Shown one piece after another: positions 38,101-48,223 of a stretch of DNA of 64,000 bases. Each line of letters starts with the position of its first letter. Positions within the stretch are counted from its first letter, which is position 1. The DNA comes from Carya illinoinensis (taxonomy: Eukaryota > Streptophyta > Magnoliopsida > Fagales > Juglandaceae), in assembly GCF_018687715.1 (NCBI RefSeq), contig NC_056764.1, positions 4,590,501-4,654,500 on the forward strand, read 5' to 3'. The notes under the pieces are model-generated. The model did not search any database, had not been told where the DNA came from, and was given only the letters and a program-made list of their open reading frames with translations. Both the position numbers and the translations under genes were made by a program.

Positions 38101-40108
38101 GTATTCAATCGGGCATTATTAGGCAAATGGTTATGGAGATTTTCCAGGAAACCAGACTCTCTATGGAAATTAGTTATTGAAAAGAAATATGGTGGCTTAT
38201 AGGGGGATTGGTGCACTAGAGAAGATAGAGGGGCCTATGGAGCAGGGTTGTGGAAACACATTAGAAGAGACTAGGAGGTGTTTAACCGCTTTGTTAAGCT
38301 TCAGGTGGGTACAGAATCCAGGATAAAACTCTTGAGCGACGTGTGGTGTGATAACAGGGCATTAAAAGATTTGTATCATTCTCTCTTCCAATTGGCGAGT
38401 GTGAAGGAAGTATCAGTGGCGGATGTTATGGAGGTGTCGGGGGGACGGATTACTTGGAATATTAATTTCAGTAGGGCAGTACAGGACTGGGAGATAAGTA
38501 GCATTGCAGATTTCTATAGTTTCATATATTCCATAAGATTAAATAGCCAGCAAGAGGATGTCATGTGGTGGACTCCAGCAAGAAAATGTATTTTCTCCAT
38601 TCATTCTTTCTATAAGGCCCTCACTCCAGAGTCCAATTCTCAGTTCCCTTGGAGAAAGATCTAGAGTCACAAGGCACCTCCCAAAGCCTCGTTCTTTGTC
38701 TGGACCGCCTCATTGGGTAAGATTCTTACCACCAACAATCTAAGAAAAAGAAGAATCATTATCGCAGACTGGTGTTGCATGTGCAAAGGAGGGGGAGAGT
38801 TGGTAGATCATCTTCTATTGCATTGTGATGTAGCAAGGGCTCTATGGAATGAGGTGTTCGCACGTTCGGCAATGGTCTGAGTGATGCCAAAAATTGTTGA
38901 GGCAGCACTGGCTAGTTGGCCAAGCATAAGAGGCAAGCAACCGATTATAGCTATGTGGAAGATGATCCCTATTTGCATTTTGTGGAGTTTGTGGCAGGAG
39001 CGTAATGAGCGGACTTTTGAAGACCAGAAAAGATCGTAGGAGGAGCTTAAACTTTTAATTTTTAGAACTCTTTGTAGATGGGCCATAGCTGTAGATTTTA
39101 ATGGCATGGCCTTTCGAGATTTTCTTGCCTCTAATGTGCCCACCTAGGTGGGGCATCAGAGTTGTAATTCAGGTGTTGTTATTCTTTGATTAATAAAATT
39201 GTTTATTTATAAAAAAAAAAAAAAAAAAGAGAGAGAGATGACACTTTGTTTGCTTAGTGTCTCATTGAATATATTTTATTTCTTTCAAGTAACTAGCTCT
39301 GTTTTAGTTGGCCAAAGTGTCATAAGATTAAGTTAAAAGACTGCTCAAATTTCATGCAAAGACACCAGAAGGAAAAAAGAACAAAAGAAAGATGAAAAGT
39401 AAGTTATTGTACCACTTTTCGTAGTTTGGCATCTCTATCAATGCCTTCAGAGTCTGATAGCTTCGCAGCCTGCTTCTGCAGATGATAAAACAAACCATCA
39501 GAACATTGATATCAGATGGAAAAACATGGCAGGGAGGTCCTGAAATAAATAAACCTTCTCTATGTTGGATTTTGATGGGTAATTCTTCTTTCGTGCTTCA
39601 CGCCACTGCTGGACTTCTCGTTTTGAGTAGGTCCAAGAAAGAAATCTTCTTGTTTGAAACATTATGGAAAACATGCCCATGCACAGAAATATGGTGACAA
39701 GTTAGATATTTTTTTTATTGGCACTAGGTGTCCGAGTACAGCGTCCCGACTAAACCGGGGGGACAAGTTAGATATTTAAGAAACTGTACAAGTAGGAACT
39801 AATTCATTTTTTATGCCTGCCCCCCAACCCAAAAATAAAATAAAAAAAGAAACAAATAAAATGAAGGAATGTGAGAACTAGCATATGATCAAGCAGCAAT
39901 TTCTTAGTAGAACCACAACCATCTACACAGGCTTAAAGTCCAGCATCTCCATATACAATAACGTCTACAACTTGAATGGGTGGTTTGTAATGCGTTATAA
40001 AGCAAGATGAAGCAGCAATTTACCTCTTTGGCTCCCTGACTTGGTTGGTAGAATTAGCTATACCAAATTGTCCAGACCTCTCATTGCTCAGTCCTGTTAT
40101 TTTTTTTT

Positions 40109-40147
<39 letters not shown>

Positions 40148-42127
40148 GAGAGAGAGAGAGGATGGTTGTCAAAGGCAATATAAAAGATCAAACTAGGGTT
40201 GAACAAATGCATGTGAATAAAATATTCCAAAAGCATAGAGAGAGAACAAGGCAGTCGGCACCATAATAATAGATCAGCTTTTTCTTTTTTTTCGAAATTG
40301 AGCTTCATCCAACAAGCTCTTTTGCAACCCTACTGGCGCTTTTGGTGGTTTAGACTCATCAAAGAATACATGTCAGACAACATTGCAGGGTCCAATGTTT
40401 TGTTTATAATCATCCAGTTGTGGTTAACAAAATTGAAAGTCGGTCATATAAATTTCAAGATGAGATTTACTTGACAACCATAGCCACCAAAATGCCATAT
40501 GGTGAGCATAGGCTAATGGCCATATGATGTAGGAAACCAGGGCTTTGCAATGCAAAAGCCTTATTCATATGTCCAGGTGGAGTATTCGTTTGAAAATGCT
40601 TTTCTATGGGAAAGAAGAATCCCTCTGAAGCGGTGTAGAAAAAATCTGAACATAATGTATAGCAGCAAGGTATAAAAGCACAAACCTTTCCCCCTGTGTT
40701 CATAAGGAAACCCAGACCTTTTCTTTGCATTTTTCATTTGATGAGACTGACACTTGTGAGATCTGCATATATTAAATCAACACAAACTGTAAGCAACCAA
40801 TCCAGGACTTTGGAAGTAAAATGATGGAAAAAGGTAATCTACACAAGAAAAAAAAAAAAAAAAAAAAAAAAACATACCCCACTTGAGATAGTCCACTTTT
40901 TGAATTCCTTGTGAATTTTTTGTTGGGTGAATGTTTCCAGTTGGAGCTCGGAATATTACTCCCACCCTTATCAGTAGGATTGCCCTATTATAGTTGATAA
41001 AACCGAGTGCATTAAATATTTCAAAAAAATACCACAAAATTACCCTTGCCAAAAAATCATCCATTAATTCCTATATAGAGTGCAACATAAAGATACCTGT
41101 GACCATGTGAAAACAGGAGTTTGCAAGTTTTTAGTATGAGGTGGTTGAACCGGACAGCGATTAAGTGGTGCGGACGAGTTCCCTTTCAATTGCTGAGCAG
41201 TAACAGGTCCATTCATTGTAGGTGGAGCAAAGTTTTGCTGATTCTGGTTATCTTGCTGCCCAACCTGATTACAATGTACAGGACCAAAATGCATATTCGG
41301 AAAAATAGAAGGATTTTGAGGAACTGTGGCCTGCGTTGGTTGATTGAGGCCACCCAACATATGTGGAGGACATAAAGGGATACCGTAAGGACCAACTTGA
41401 GAAGAAGCTGGCATTTGCAAGGGCACAAGTTGGTTCACATTTTGCAACATATTTGGAAAACCGTACTGCCCATTCAGCAAACCCATATTTTGATTGAGTT
41501 GTTGATGTAAATTTGGAAAATTATGGACAAAAGGAGGCTGCGACGCATTGACTTGATTTGTATTCTGCATCAAATTGCAGAATTGTCCGTTAACAGCAAA
41601 CCCTGCAACGGGGTTCATATTGCATACGCTGTTTTGTGAACCAAACCCCACATGGGATAGGCCCTGTTGAGAACCCAAATGGGGCATACCCAGATGATTA
41701 TTTTGCAAGGGAAGAACATGGTTAGGTACATTCATGAAACCAGGTTGAGTAATGGAAGGCCGCATGTTGGGGTTCAAATGGGCATTAGAATTACTCGGGG
41801 GAACTTGAATTTGAGCGTTGTTCATGCCAAACTGGCGTTGAAATTGCATGGTGTTTTGCACTAAATTACCCGAATTTACAACGGAAGGGTTTGATTGCAT
41901 AACCTGATGAACGAACAAATTAAACACAAGAAAAAAGGAATTAGAAAAGAAGAATCAGCTTGAGATTGGATGAAAGCATTAATTTATAGATACTGTCTGA
42001 GAGCATCAGTAGAGAGAGTGAAAAAGAAGGAAATAGAGTTTACCTGTTGAGAAGGTGGAGTAGAGAGAGCATTAGTTTGCTGGCTCTGGTTAGGAAGGCG
42101 AGGGAAGGAATTGTAGGGAGGTAGCAT
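35165..42127 (-). CDS. NUFIP: NUFIP-type protein (nuclear FMR1-interacting protein 1 family)
   Basis: Eight exons: 42044-42127, 41097-41903, 40878-40966, 40686-40762, 40024-40093, 39555-39645, 39416-39475 and 35165-35863, giving 658 residues in frame. The start [14 protein letters not shown] opens a long Asn/Gln/Pro-rich region (to about 297). Basic stretches with the NUFIP-like pattern [11 protein letters not shown] follow, then the diagnostic [18 protein letters not shown] with SKSNIEK (about 380-406), [18 protein letters not shown] with PSHYLSD, and [20 protein letters not shown] near 540. An acidic tail follows. NUFIP is an assembly factor for box C/D snoRNPs, acting in the nucleus/nucleolus. 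Exon 6 could start at 39648 instead (adjacent AAG acceptors). The last intron (3.55 kb) contains a LINE; other introns carry extreme homopolymers. Small middle exons rest on phase and family resemblance and are less certain than exons 2, 6 and 8. Confidence 0.85.
36197..36268 (-). other. Exon-like block inside the NUFIP last intron
   Basis: On the NUFIP coding strand a T-rich tract precedes CTGTAG (acceptor), then 72 bp, then CCCCAG|GTAATC (good donor). One frame across it reads [19 protein letters not shown], which looks protein-like but matches no family I know. In the NUFIP phase the third codon is TAG. It may be a cryptic exon or a remnant of some other insertion. Confidence 0.2.
36893..39228 (+). 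mobile_element. 5'-truncated LINE retrotransposon, antisense in NUFIP last intron
   Basis: From about 36893 the plus strand encodes a non-LTR reverse transcriptase. It shows [20 protein letters not shown], the motif with the first catalytic Asp ([17 protein letters not shown]), [17 protein letters not shown], and the active-site [11 protein letters not shown] near 37560-37590. Beyond 37643 the frame is broken by several stops and shifts; the RT thumb ([17 protein letters not shown]) and the zinc-finger region ([10 protein letters not shown]) remain readable. It ends AATAAAATTG followed by an 18-base A-tail at 39211-39228. The endonuclease half is missing. No target duplication was found, so the 5' edge is approximate. 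It is inactive as it stands. Confidence 0.9.
39696..39777 (-). mobile_element. Severely truncated SINE tail with perfect 16-bp target duplication
   Basis: The 16-mer GACAAGTTAGATATTT occurs at 39696-39711 and again at 39762-39777. Between them (39712-39761) is a poly-T followed by ATTGGCACTAGGTGTCCGAG and GCGTCCCGACTAAACCGGGG. Read in reverse complement this is the last ~45 bp of a SINE and its A-tail. The same tail type is seen in the longer SINE at 2681-2890. It lies in the NUFIP intron between exons 5 and 6, in NUFIP sense orientation. Confidence 0.85.
40100..40160. repeat. T19-G22-(AG)10 composite tract at a NUFIP 3' splice site
   Basis: On the plus strand 19 T, 22 G and ten AG units run together. 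On the NUFIP coding strand this is (CT)10, C22, A19 and then TAACAG at the start of exon 5, so a poly-A block separates the pyrimidine tract from the AG acceptor. Confidence 0.9.
40848..40872. repeat. Poly-A/T run directly after a NUFIP 5' splice site
   Basis: A run of about 25 A on the plus strand is poly-T on the NUFIP coding strand. It starts about five bases after the donor of exon 3 (GTGGG|GTATG). Length may be approximate. Confidence 0.9.
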
Positions 42128-42296
42128 CTTTGAGCATGGAGATCAAAGTAAAAAGTTCACGGTATCGAGAGTGACTATGTTTAGGGTTTTAGGTTGTCAA
42201 TGGAATCAGGGTTTAGGTTTCATTTTTTTTCCTAATGTAAAGGATGTTCACAGTTGCGCAATAGTCGTGCGTAATAAGGATGGGATATTTTTATTT

Positions 42297-42466
42297 GAGT
42301 TTTACTAAAATATAAACAAAGTCACGTAATAATTTATATATCGATATATATTAATTTTTTTTATTTAAAATTTAAATTAATATTATTTTTAATAAAATTT
42401 ATTTTTTAATCAATTATATTAAATTAATATATATATTAATACGCAGTTATATTTATAATTAGATTT
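42297..42466. mobile_element. Foldback MITE, family 2 (diverged copy)
   Basis: The order of blocks GAGTTTTACTAAAATATAAAC, AGTCACGTAATAATTTATAT, TTTAAATTAATATT, TTTTAATAAAATTTATTTTT and then ATTAATACGCAGTTATATTT matches the copy at 24520-24692, with many C-to-T and G-to-A differences. Confidence 0.55.
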
Positions 42467-42614
42467 TGTCTTTCTATTTTATGTATACTGCAAGTTGTAA
42501 AGCAATTAAAAGAAAAGTATTATTTCATAAAATATTTTGAAGATTGTAAAAGGTATTCCATCTATATTATTTTCTCAATATTAATTTAAGAACAACACTT
42601 TTTATTTATTTTTT

Positions 42615-42797
42615 TTGTTAAGAGAAATAATAGTTACAGTCGTAAGAGTGCAAACATCATATAATTATTTTTAAAAAGTAAATAAATATAAGACCCATAC
42701 AAAAAGAAAATAATTTTTTAATAATAAACCTCACTCTTTTTCAAAATAACTATACAGTACTTACACACTCTACAACTATACGCAGCATCACTTTTGA
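42615..42797. mobile_element. Foldback MITE, family 3
   Basis: The left end is AGAGAAATAATAGTTACAGT, with GTAAGAGTGCAAACATCAT next. The right side mirrors it with ACAGTACTTACACACTCTAC and then ACTATACGCAGCATCACTTT. The internal block ATAAGACCCATAC matches the family copies at 4490 and 51185. Confidence 0.6.
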
Positions 42798-42825
42798 GTA
42801 ATTAGACTTTACCCTTTCGTAAACT

Positions 42826-43110
42826 TATAGTCACTTTGACGTATTCTTTATACATTTCATTGATGTAATTGATCAAAACAATTATCTTATATTAAAAAAA
42901 AATAATATTACATACAGTCACTTTTGCATACTCCCTATGCACTCAAGTGATTGGCTGCATCAATTTTTTTTAATACGAAACCAATCACATCAATGAAGTG
43001 CGCAAAAGAATGCACAAAAATAACTAAACAGAATTTTTGATTAAAAAAAATAACATAGCTAAAAATATTAATGGAGTGCACAATGAATACGTAAAAGTGA
43101 CCACACATAG
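42826..43110. mobile_element. Family 1 MITE apparently nested inside another family 1 MITE
   Basis: The outer left arm (42826-42900) reads TATAGTCACTTTGACGTATT and the outer right arm (43050-43110) reads ATGAATACGTAAAAGTGACC, which is its inverted match. Between them is a full family 1 palindrome (about 42905-43037) with TACAGTCACTTTTGCATACT on the left and GCGCAAAAGAATGCACAAAA on the right. ATTAAAAAAAATAA-type sequence borders the inner copy on both sides (about 42891-42904 and 43040-43053) and may be its target duplication. Confidence 0.6.
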
Positions 43111-43821
43111 ACTTTTTGTTTTCATAAAAAAAATTTCAAAAGCCAATATACACACATTGACATTTGACACACCATAGTCTCGCACAAGAAACTAATGTAA
43201 GACTTAAAACTCGATACGCTTTCATCATACTCATTTATCTCTATCATTATTCTTTGTAGCCGAAGTGAGACATCACGGTATTATCAAATGCGACAATTGA
43301 GAAAAATGAGCCATTAAAACAGTTTAGTGCTGCTCTTAACCAGGAAGTCCCTCTACAAATCTCCAAGATGCTGCTTCATTTGATCCATTATCCACATAGG
43401 ATAAAAAAAATTAATATACTTCTCTGAAGAAATCACCTCCTTCCATGTAATCATCGCTTCAAATTGCCGAGTTTTTCACTATATATCACACAATAAGCAA
43501 TTACAAACAAACAGTTGCATCGCCCACTTCCCCAAGTTTCTGCAGCACAGCAAAGTCGATAATGTTTGCAGCATGTAGAAGAGGGAATTTCAGCATGAAA
43601 TCATTTCCTTTTTCTTATCTGCCCGGCCCATGGTTCGACAACCTTGTTCCATCCAATCGTTCCTAACTAGAACTTTGAAATTAACTAATTGGAACACCAA
43701 AACAAACGGAAAAAAATTATGTCAGTTCCACGCAAATTCATTAAACTGAACCGGTTGTAATTTCTTTTGATTATTATTATTGCATACAAAATTAGAAATG
43801 GATTGTTCGAGAAAACATCCC

Positions 43822-45259
43822 TTACCTAGAAGCAGAGGCTACCCTAACCCATGTGGCATACATACTATGATCTTTGATCCTGCACAAATACATCGAACAC
43901 GATATTGAAGAGAGACATGGCAGAAATTAATAGTATCAAAAAGCTTCAGTGATATGACAGTGGAAAGAAATTTGATCACAAATCTTCATCCTAACTATAA
44001 TTGAAACAAAAACTCATTATTTATGAACATCCGTCAAGGTGCAGCCTAGTAGTTGAAGGCCGGACTTGGGATGATCTGTAGACTCAAATATCCTCGGTTC
44101 AATCTCACACTAGGTGTTCTCCTGGATTATCTAATACACGGTTCTCCAGGATTTACATTTCTTATCAGCATGTATCCGGGATTTAATACATAGGGGTGGG
44201 TCCGAAGGGCCTTGCATCAGTGAGCTTCCGCGTTATCAATTATATATTTATAAGCAATAAACAGAAGACGGTAACTTACATAATTTAGTGAAATAGCCCA
44301 CTAAAGCAACTTAAGGTACAAACAACGATAAAAGGGGCCAGATCAAGACAGTGAAATTGAGGTTTAGACAAGAATAATATAGTTTTTATCACTCAGGTTA
44401 GAAGGCTGATTGCTCAATTTTATGGTTCTCTCAATTTTTTTTTTTTTTAAGAAAGTGAGTTTATCTCACTGTTTCTAGAAACATCTGATTGAACACAATT
44501 CCACAACCATCCTAGTTTATCCCATGTTATGCCACTTTATCTTTTTTTTTTTATCAGTAACCAAAGGCATGCACACAATATTCTGTAAAAGAGAAAATCA
44601 ATTAAATAAATGACTGTGAGAACATGTAGGGATATTAAAGTCAACTCAAAGTGTTGTGGCAATAGAGGGGACGATTAATATCCAAAAGATGAGGAGAAAG
44701 ATCATGAAACAAACCCAAAAAATGAATATTTCACTTACAAGTAAACATCATCTGTATTGATGTCAGCGAAGAGGTTAATATAAAAGCGAAAGCCATCAGG
44801 ACTAATGTCTCTGCATAGCAAACCTGCCATGTAGAATGGTCAGTTAAAGTAAAACTACGAAGTAATATCCCTGCTAAATTTTTGGCAGTAGCTTACCTTT
44901 GCTCTCAGCAGTTAGAAGATGTTCCTTCGCCATGCCTGGAGCAATTCCTAATGTCATTGCAGCATCACTTGGACTTATGCCAGTTCGGAGGGCATCCGGT
45001 TTTGTCACAAGGGCCTTGATTCTTGCAAAAACCTAAACGTTATAGCACAAGTAGGTTATTTTGTCGTGATATTTCAAATAGAGTCTGACATTATGCAGAA
45101 CACAATAAAAGAAAATAAATTTGATGAAATTTTTTGCCAAGTGTGTATATTAAATACAAAAGCAGCAGTATCATTAATAAATTTGATTTTCTTGATTTGC
45201 TACATACCTTGTTTGGAGAGGAGAAGAGGGAGGGAGGGAGGGAGGGAGGGAGGGGGGCG

Positions 45260-45296
<37 letters not shown>

Positions 45297-48223
45297 GTTC
45301 CCTTCAACATATGTTTAATATAAAGCTTAATAGATGATGTAGAACCACATCCATTTCCATATACCTTTGTAAATTACTCAGGGATTGAATTCTTAAAATA
45401 AATTTACAAAGAGAAATATTTGAAGTCTTTCATTTGAATAAGTTATCAATGTTAGAACCTCACCCACTTCCATATACTTAATTTTACATGAATTTTATTG
45501 GCAGCTACCTCTACATATAGATATGATCAAACATCAAAGACAAAAGTGTTGGACTAACACAGAAGTGCAATGGCATATTCAACTTATGATTAGAAGTGGG
45601 GAGGGAGGGAGAGAGGGGGGGGGGGGGGGGGGGGGGAGTTCACCTCCTCATCACTGTGGGACTTATTCTGGATGACCATGACTCCACTATCAAATTTCCG
45701 AAGCATCACCGGACTGCGCAAGAAAGATATATATTTTTTTTTATGTAAATAATTAAAATATAGCTATCTAGGAAAGGAACAGTAAGAGCTACATAAAAGA
45801 GTGTCCCTTTCCCTCAGACTGCTTTGGTTTACTTGCTGAAAAATTACTTGAAATGTTTACGGATAAGTTTAAAATAAATGAAAAGGAACTCAAGGGAAAA
45901 CAATCTATAAAATTTGCAACATAAATAAATTGTATAAATGTTTAACATACACATCAAACTTATCCCAGAGAGAACATGCCCGCAACAAATCCTCTGGTGA
46001 GATCAACTCTGTGAAAAAGGGAAATACAAAAACATATTTCACATTCTAAAAACTGGACAATACATCAATAAAGTTTTAAAAAGGACCATGCTCCTAAGAA
46101 AAACAAGATACAAAAAGTACAATTAAGCAAACCTGTGCCTCGAGCACGGTTGAAGAGACAATAGACATCTATAAGATTCATCATTCCTCCAGCTCTCTCA
46201 AGTGGAATTCGGACAAAATCTGCCAACTAAGTGTTAAAAGATAAAGGTTAAAATTTTCTTTTCAAGAGAAATAACCAGAAGGTAACCAATATCAACACAA
46301 GAAGTTAGCAACTCAATGATAGACCAAAATCAGTATCTGTAATGCTCTTTACCAATGGTATATGACAAAGAAGTAGAATAGGAAGACAGAGAGAGAAGTA
46401 GGCATAGATCCATCTTCTGTGTTGTTTCACTTTTGTTTATCATTCTTAAATTTTATTTCTTCTACAATGGCATAATAATAGAGAAGATTGCATTATTTAT
46501 TAAGCATCTGGTATCATTTTATTTGTCTACAAGTCACATACTACACAGATTGCTAAGAGCAGATGGATGGACTTACATTTTCCTGAAACCCATTTTTTCA
46601 TAAGGGTAAAAAGTATTAATAAGCGCACAAAGCACCACCCACGTACAAAGGGATAAATCCCGAGACACGTGTTCATGAGGCTTGATTAAAATAATTGAAA
46701 ACTAAAGACTGCAATGAAAGAAGTCAAAGTAAGAGCAGTGTCCATACATTTCTCCCTTTCCCTTCCATTCTGTTAAAACTAGATAACAACTTTCAACATA
46801 TATATTTATTATTTAAATTTAATTCACAAAAAATGACGGGCAAGTGCTGAAGTTGACAATAGGAGTGAAAAAGGAATCATATTTCTAATTTAAATCTTCG
46901 ATTCTATTTGTTTATGTCACACTCTTGATACCATCCTAATACAATGAGAAAGCTTTCTGATAAAAGGATACTAATAAGACTATCTTCAAATAACACATAA
47001 TGCAGAGAGAATACAACCTGACGGGACAGCTGTTGATGATATAGCGCACCAGCAGACTCTTTCGTAACCGGGGATATTATACCAACACTCAATAGCCAAT
47101 CTTGCATCTCTTCTTTAGAACCCATCTCTTCATCATTTGTGGTACCAGTTTGAGAATTTGAGCCGGTCAGAAGTTTTTGCCTCATTTTTTCTGCTAGCAT
47201 CACCATCTCTTTAGCCTTACTCTGTAAATCCAATATGGTTCTAATACTTATAATGGACAAAGCAAAGAAATTAAACTATCTCATGGCAACAACTACTAAC
47301 TGCTCCATCGCTCTTAAACTCAGAATTCCAACTATTTTCTTTTCCTGTATTTTCTCATAAATTTAGGGAAAGAAAGGCATACTTGCATTATTTGGTCTCC
47401 AATAAATATTTACCGAATGATAATAATAATAATAATAATAACTCCACAAGAATTTTCCCACATAACCACATCCAAAAGTTTTCGTGCATTTCTGCGGATT
47501 TTCTGAGCAACCAAAGAGACTCATATCACAGAGCATGACAAGCACATAAATCGTTAATCACAAATATAAACGAACAATGACACAGAGACACATTACCATG
47601 AGAGCATTCAAATCCAGGAACGCCTCCTGCAGGCTCTTGTCCGTACTCTCCCACATCTCCTGCTCCTTCCTCAGTATCCCCGACACCCCCACCATCCTCA
47701 CCGCCCCTTCCCTCGTATATAACCCGCCAGAAACATTAGCCGATCCAGACCCAGACTGAGAATCCCCTCCCCTACCCGACCGGGTACTCTCGCTCTCCTT
47801 CTCCCACGCCCTCGCCCGCCAGTTCTCCCAGAACTTCCCCAGAAACGCGTCGCAGTCGCCCTTTCCCCTCATGACGATGGTGATCGCCACCGATCTCGGA
47901 CCCGGGTTGAGGGAGGCCTGGAAGCGGACCCGGGGGGAGTGGAACATGGACTTGAGAGACTTCTTGGAGGAGAAGATTTGAGAGACCGAGGATAGAGGGA
48001 GGGAAACGGCGGATGATGTGGAGGAGGTGGAGGAATCTGGAGGCAACCAGAGGAGGCGGTGGGTGGTGAGGATTAGTAGGCCGGACTTGAGAGAAGGGAA
48101 GTCGGAGAGCTCGTCACATTCGAGGTCGACGGCGGAGACTAGGGAGCACTCAATTTCGTTCTCTAGGAAGACCGGCCGCCCGCTGCTCGTTTGCTGCAAC
48201 GTCTCCAGCCACTTTCCGGCCAT
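43822..48223 (-). CDS. VPS36: VPS36, ESCRT-II complex subunit
   Basis: Eight exons: 47597-48223, 47018-47221, 46133-46226, 45951-46008, 45644-45713, 44897-45032, 44739-44823 and 43822-43879. They encode 443 residues, close to the ~440 of Arabidopsis VPS36. The start ATG at 48223 opens [20 protein letters not shown] and a GLUE domain (about 1-160) with [15 protein letters not shown] and [20 protein letters not shown] linker ([17 protein letters not shown]) leads to the winged-helix part with [35 protein letters not shown] and [20 protein letters not shown]. The end is [12 protein letters not shown]. With VPS22 and VPS25 it sorts ubiquitinated membrane cargo into multivesicular bodies; GLUE binds ubiquitin and phosphoinositides. 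Introns hold poly-C runs (45262-45295, 45615-45636 on the opposite strand) and a SINE near 44.1 kb. Confidence 0.95.
44036..44242 (+). mobile_element. tRNA-derived SINE in VPS36 last intron
   Basis: The block begins GTGCAGCCTAGTAGTTGAAG (box A region) and has CTCGGTTCAATCTCACACTA (box B, matching GGTTCAA-type sites) about 45 bp later. It continues with a body containing TCCGGGATTTAATACATAGG and GGTCCGAAGGGCCTTGCATC, and ends near TTCCGCGTTATCAATTA without a poly(A). Layout and wording resemble the Au-type SINE family known from many angiosperms; the family name is from memory. No exact target duplication could be fixed. Confidence 0.7.
45222..45295. repeat. (GGGA)n plus G34 tract in a VPS36 intron
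   Basis: GGGA repeats with one GCGCC interruption run into about 34 consecutive G on the plus strand. On the VPS36 coding strand it is a C-run in the intron between exons 5 and 6. The true length is uncertain because such runs assemble poorly. Confidence 0.9.
45601..45636. repeat. G22 tract abutting a VPS36 5' splice site
   Basis: Twenty-two G (45615-45636) follow a GAGGGA repeat. On the coding strand, exon 5 ends GAGGAG|GTGAACT and the poly-C begins seven bases after the exon boundary. Confidence 0.9.

Larger units (their letters stand above)
42128..43821. other. Spacer between VPS36 and NUFIP, mostly MITEs
   Basis: VPS36 ends at 43822 and NUFIP starts at 42127, both on the minus strand, so this 1.7 kb holds the NUFIP promoter and leader and the VPS36 3' UTR. 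Its middle is built from at least four foldback elements of three families (42297-42466, 42615-42797, 42826-43110). No gene was seen. Confidence 0.65.
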
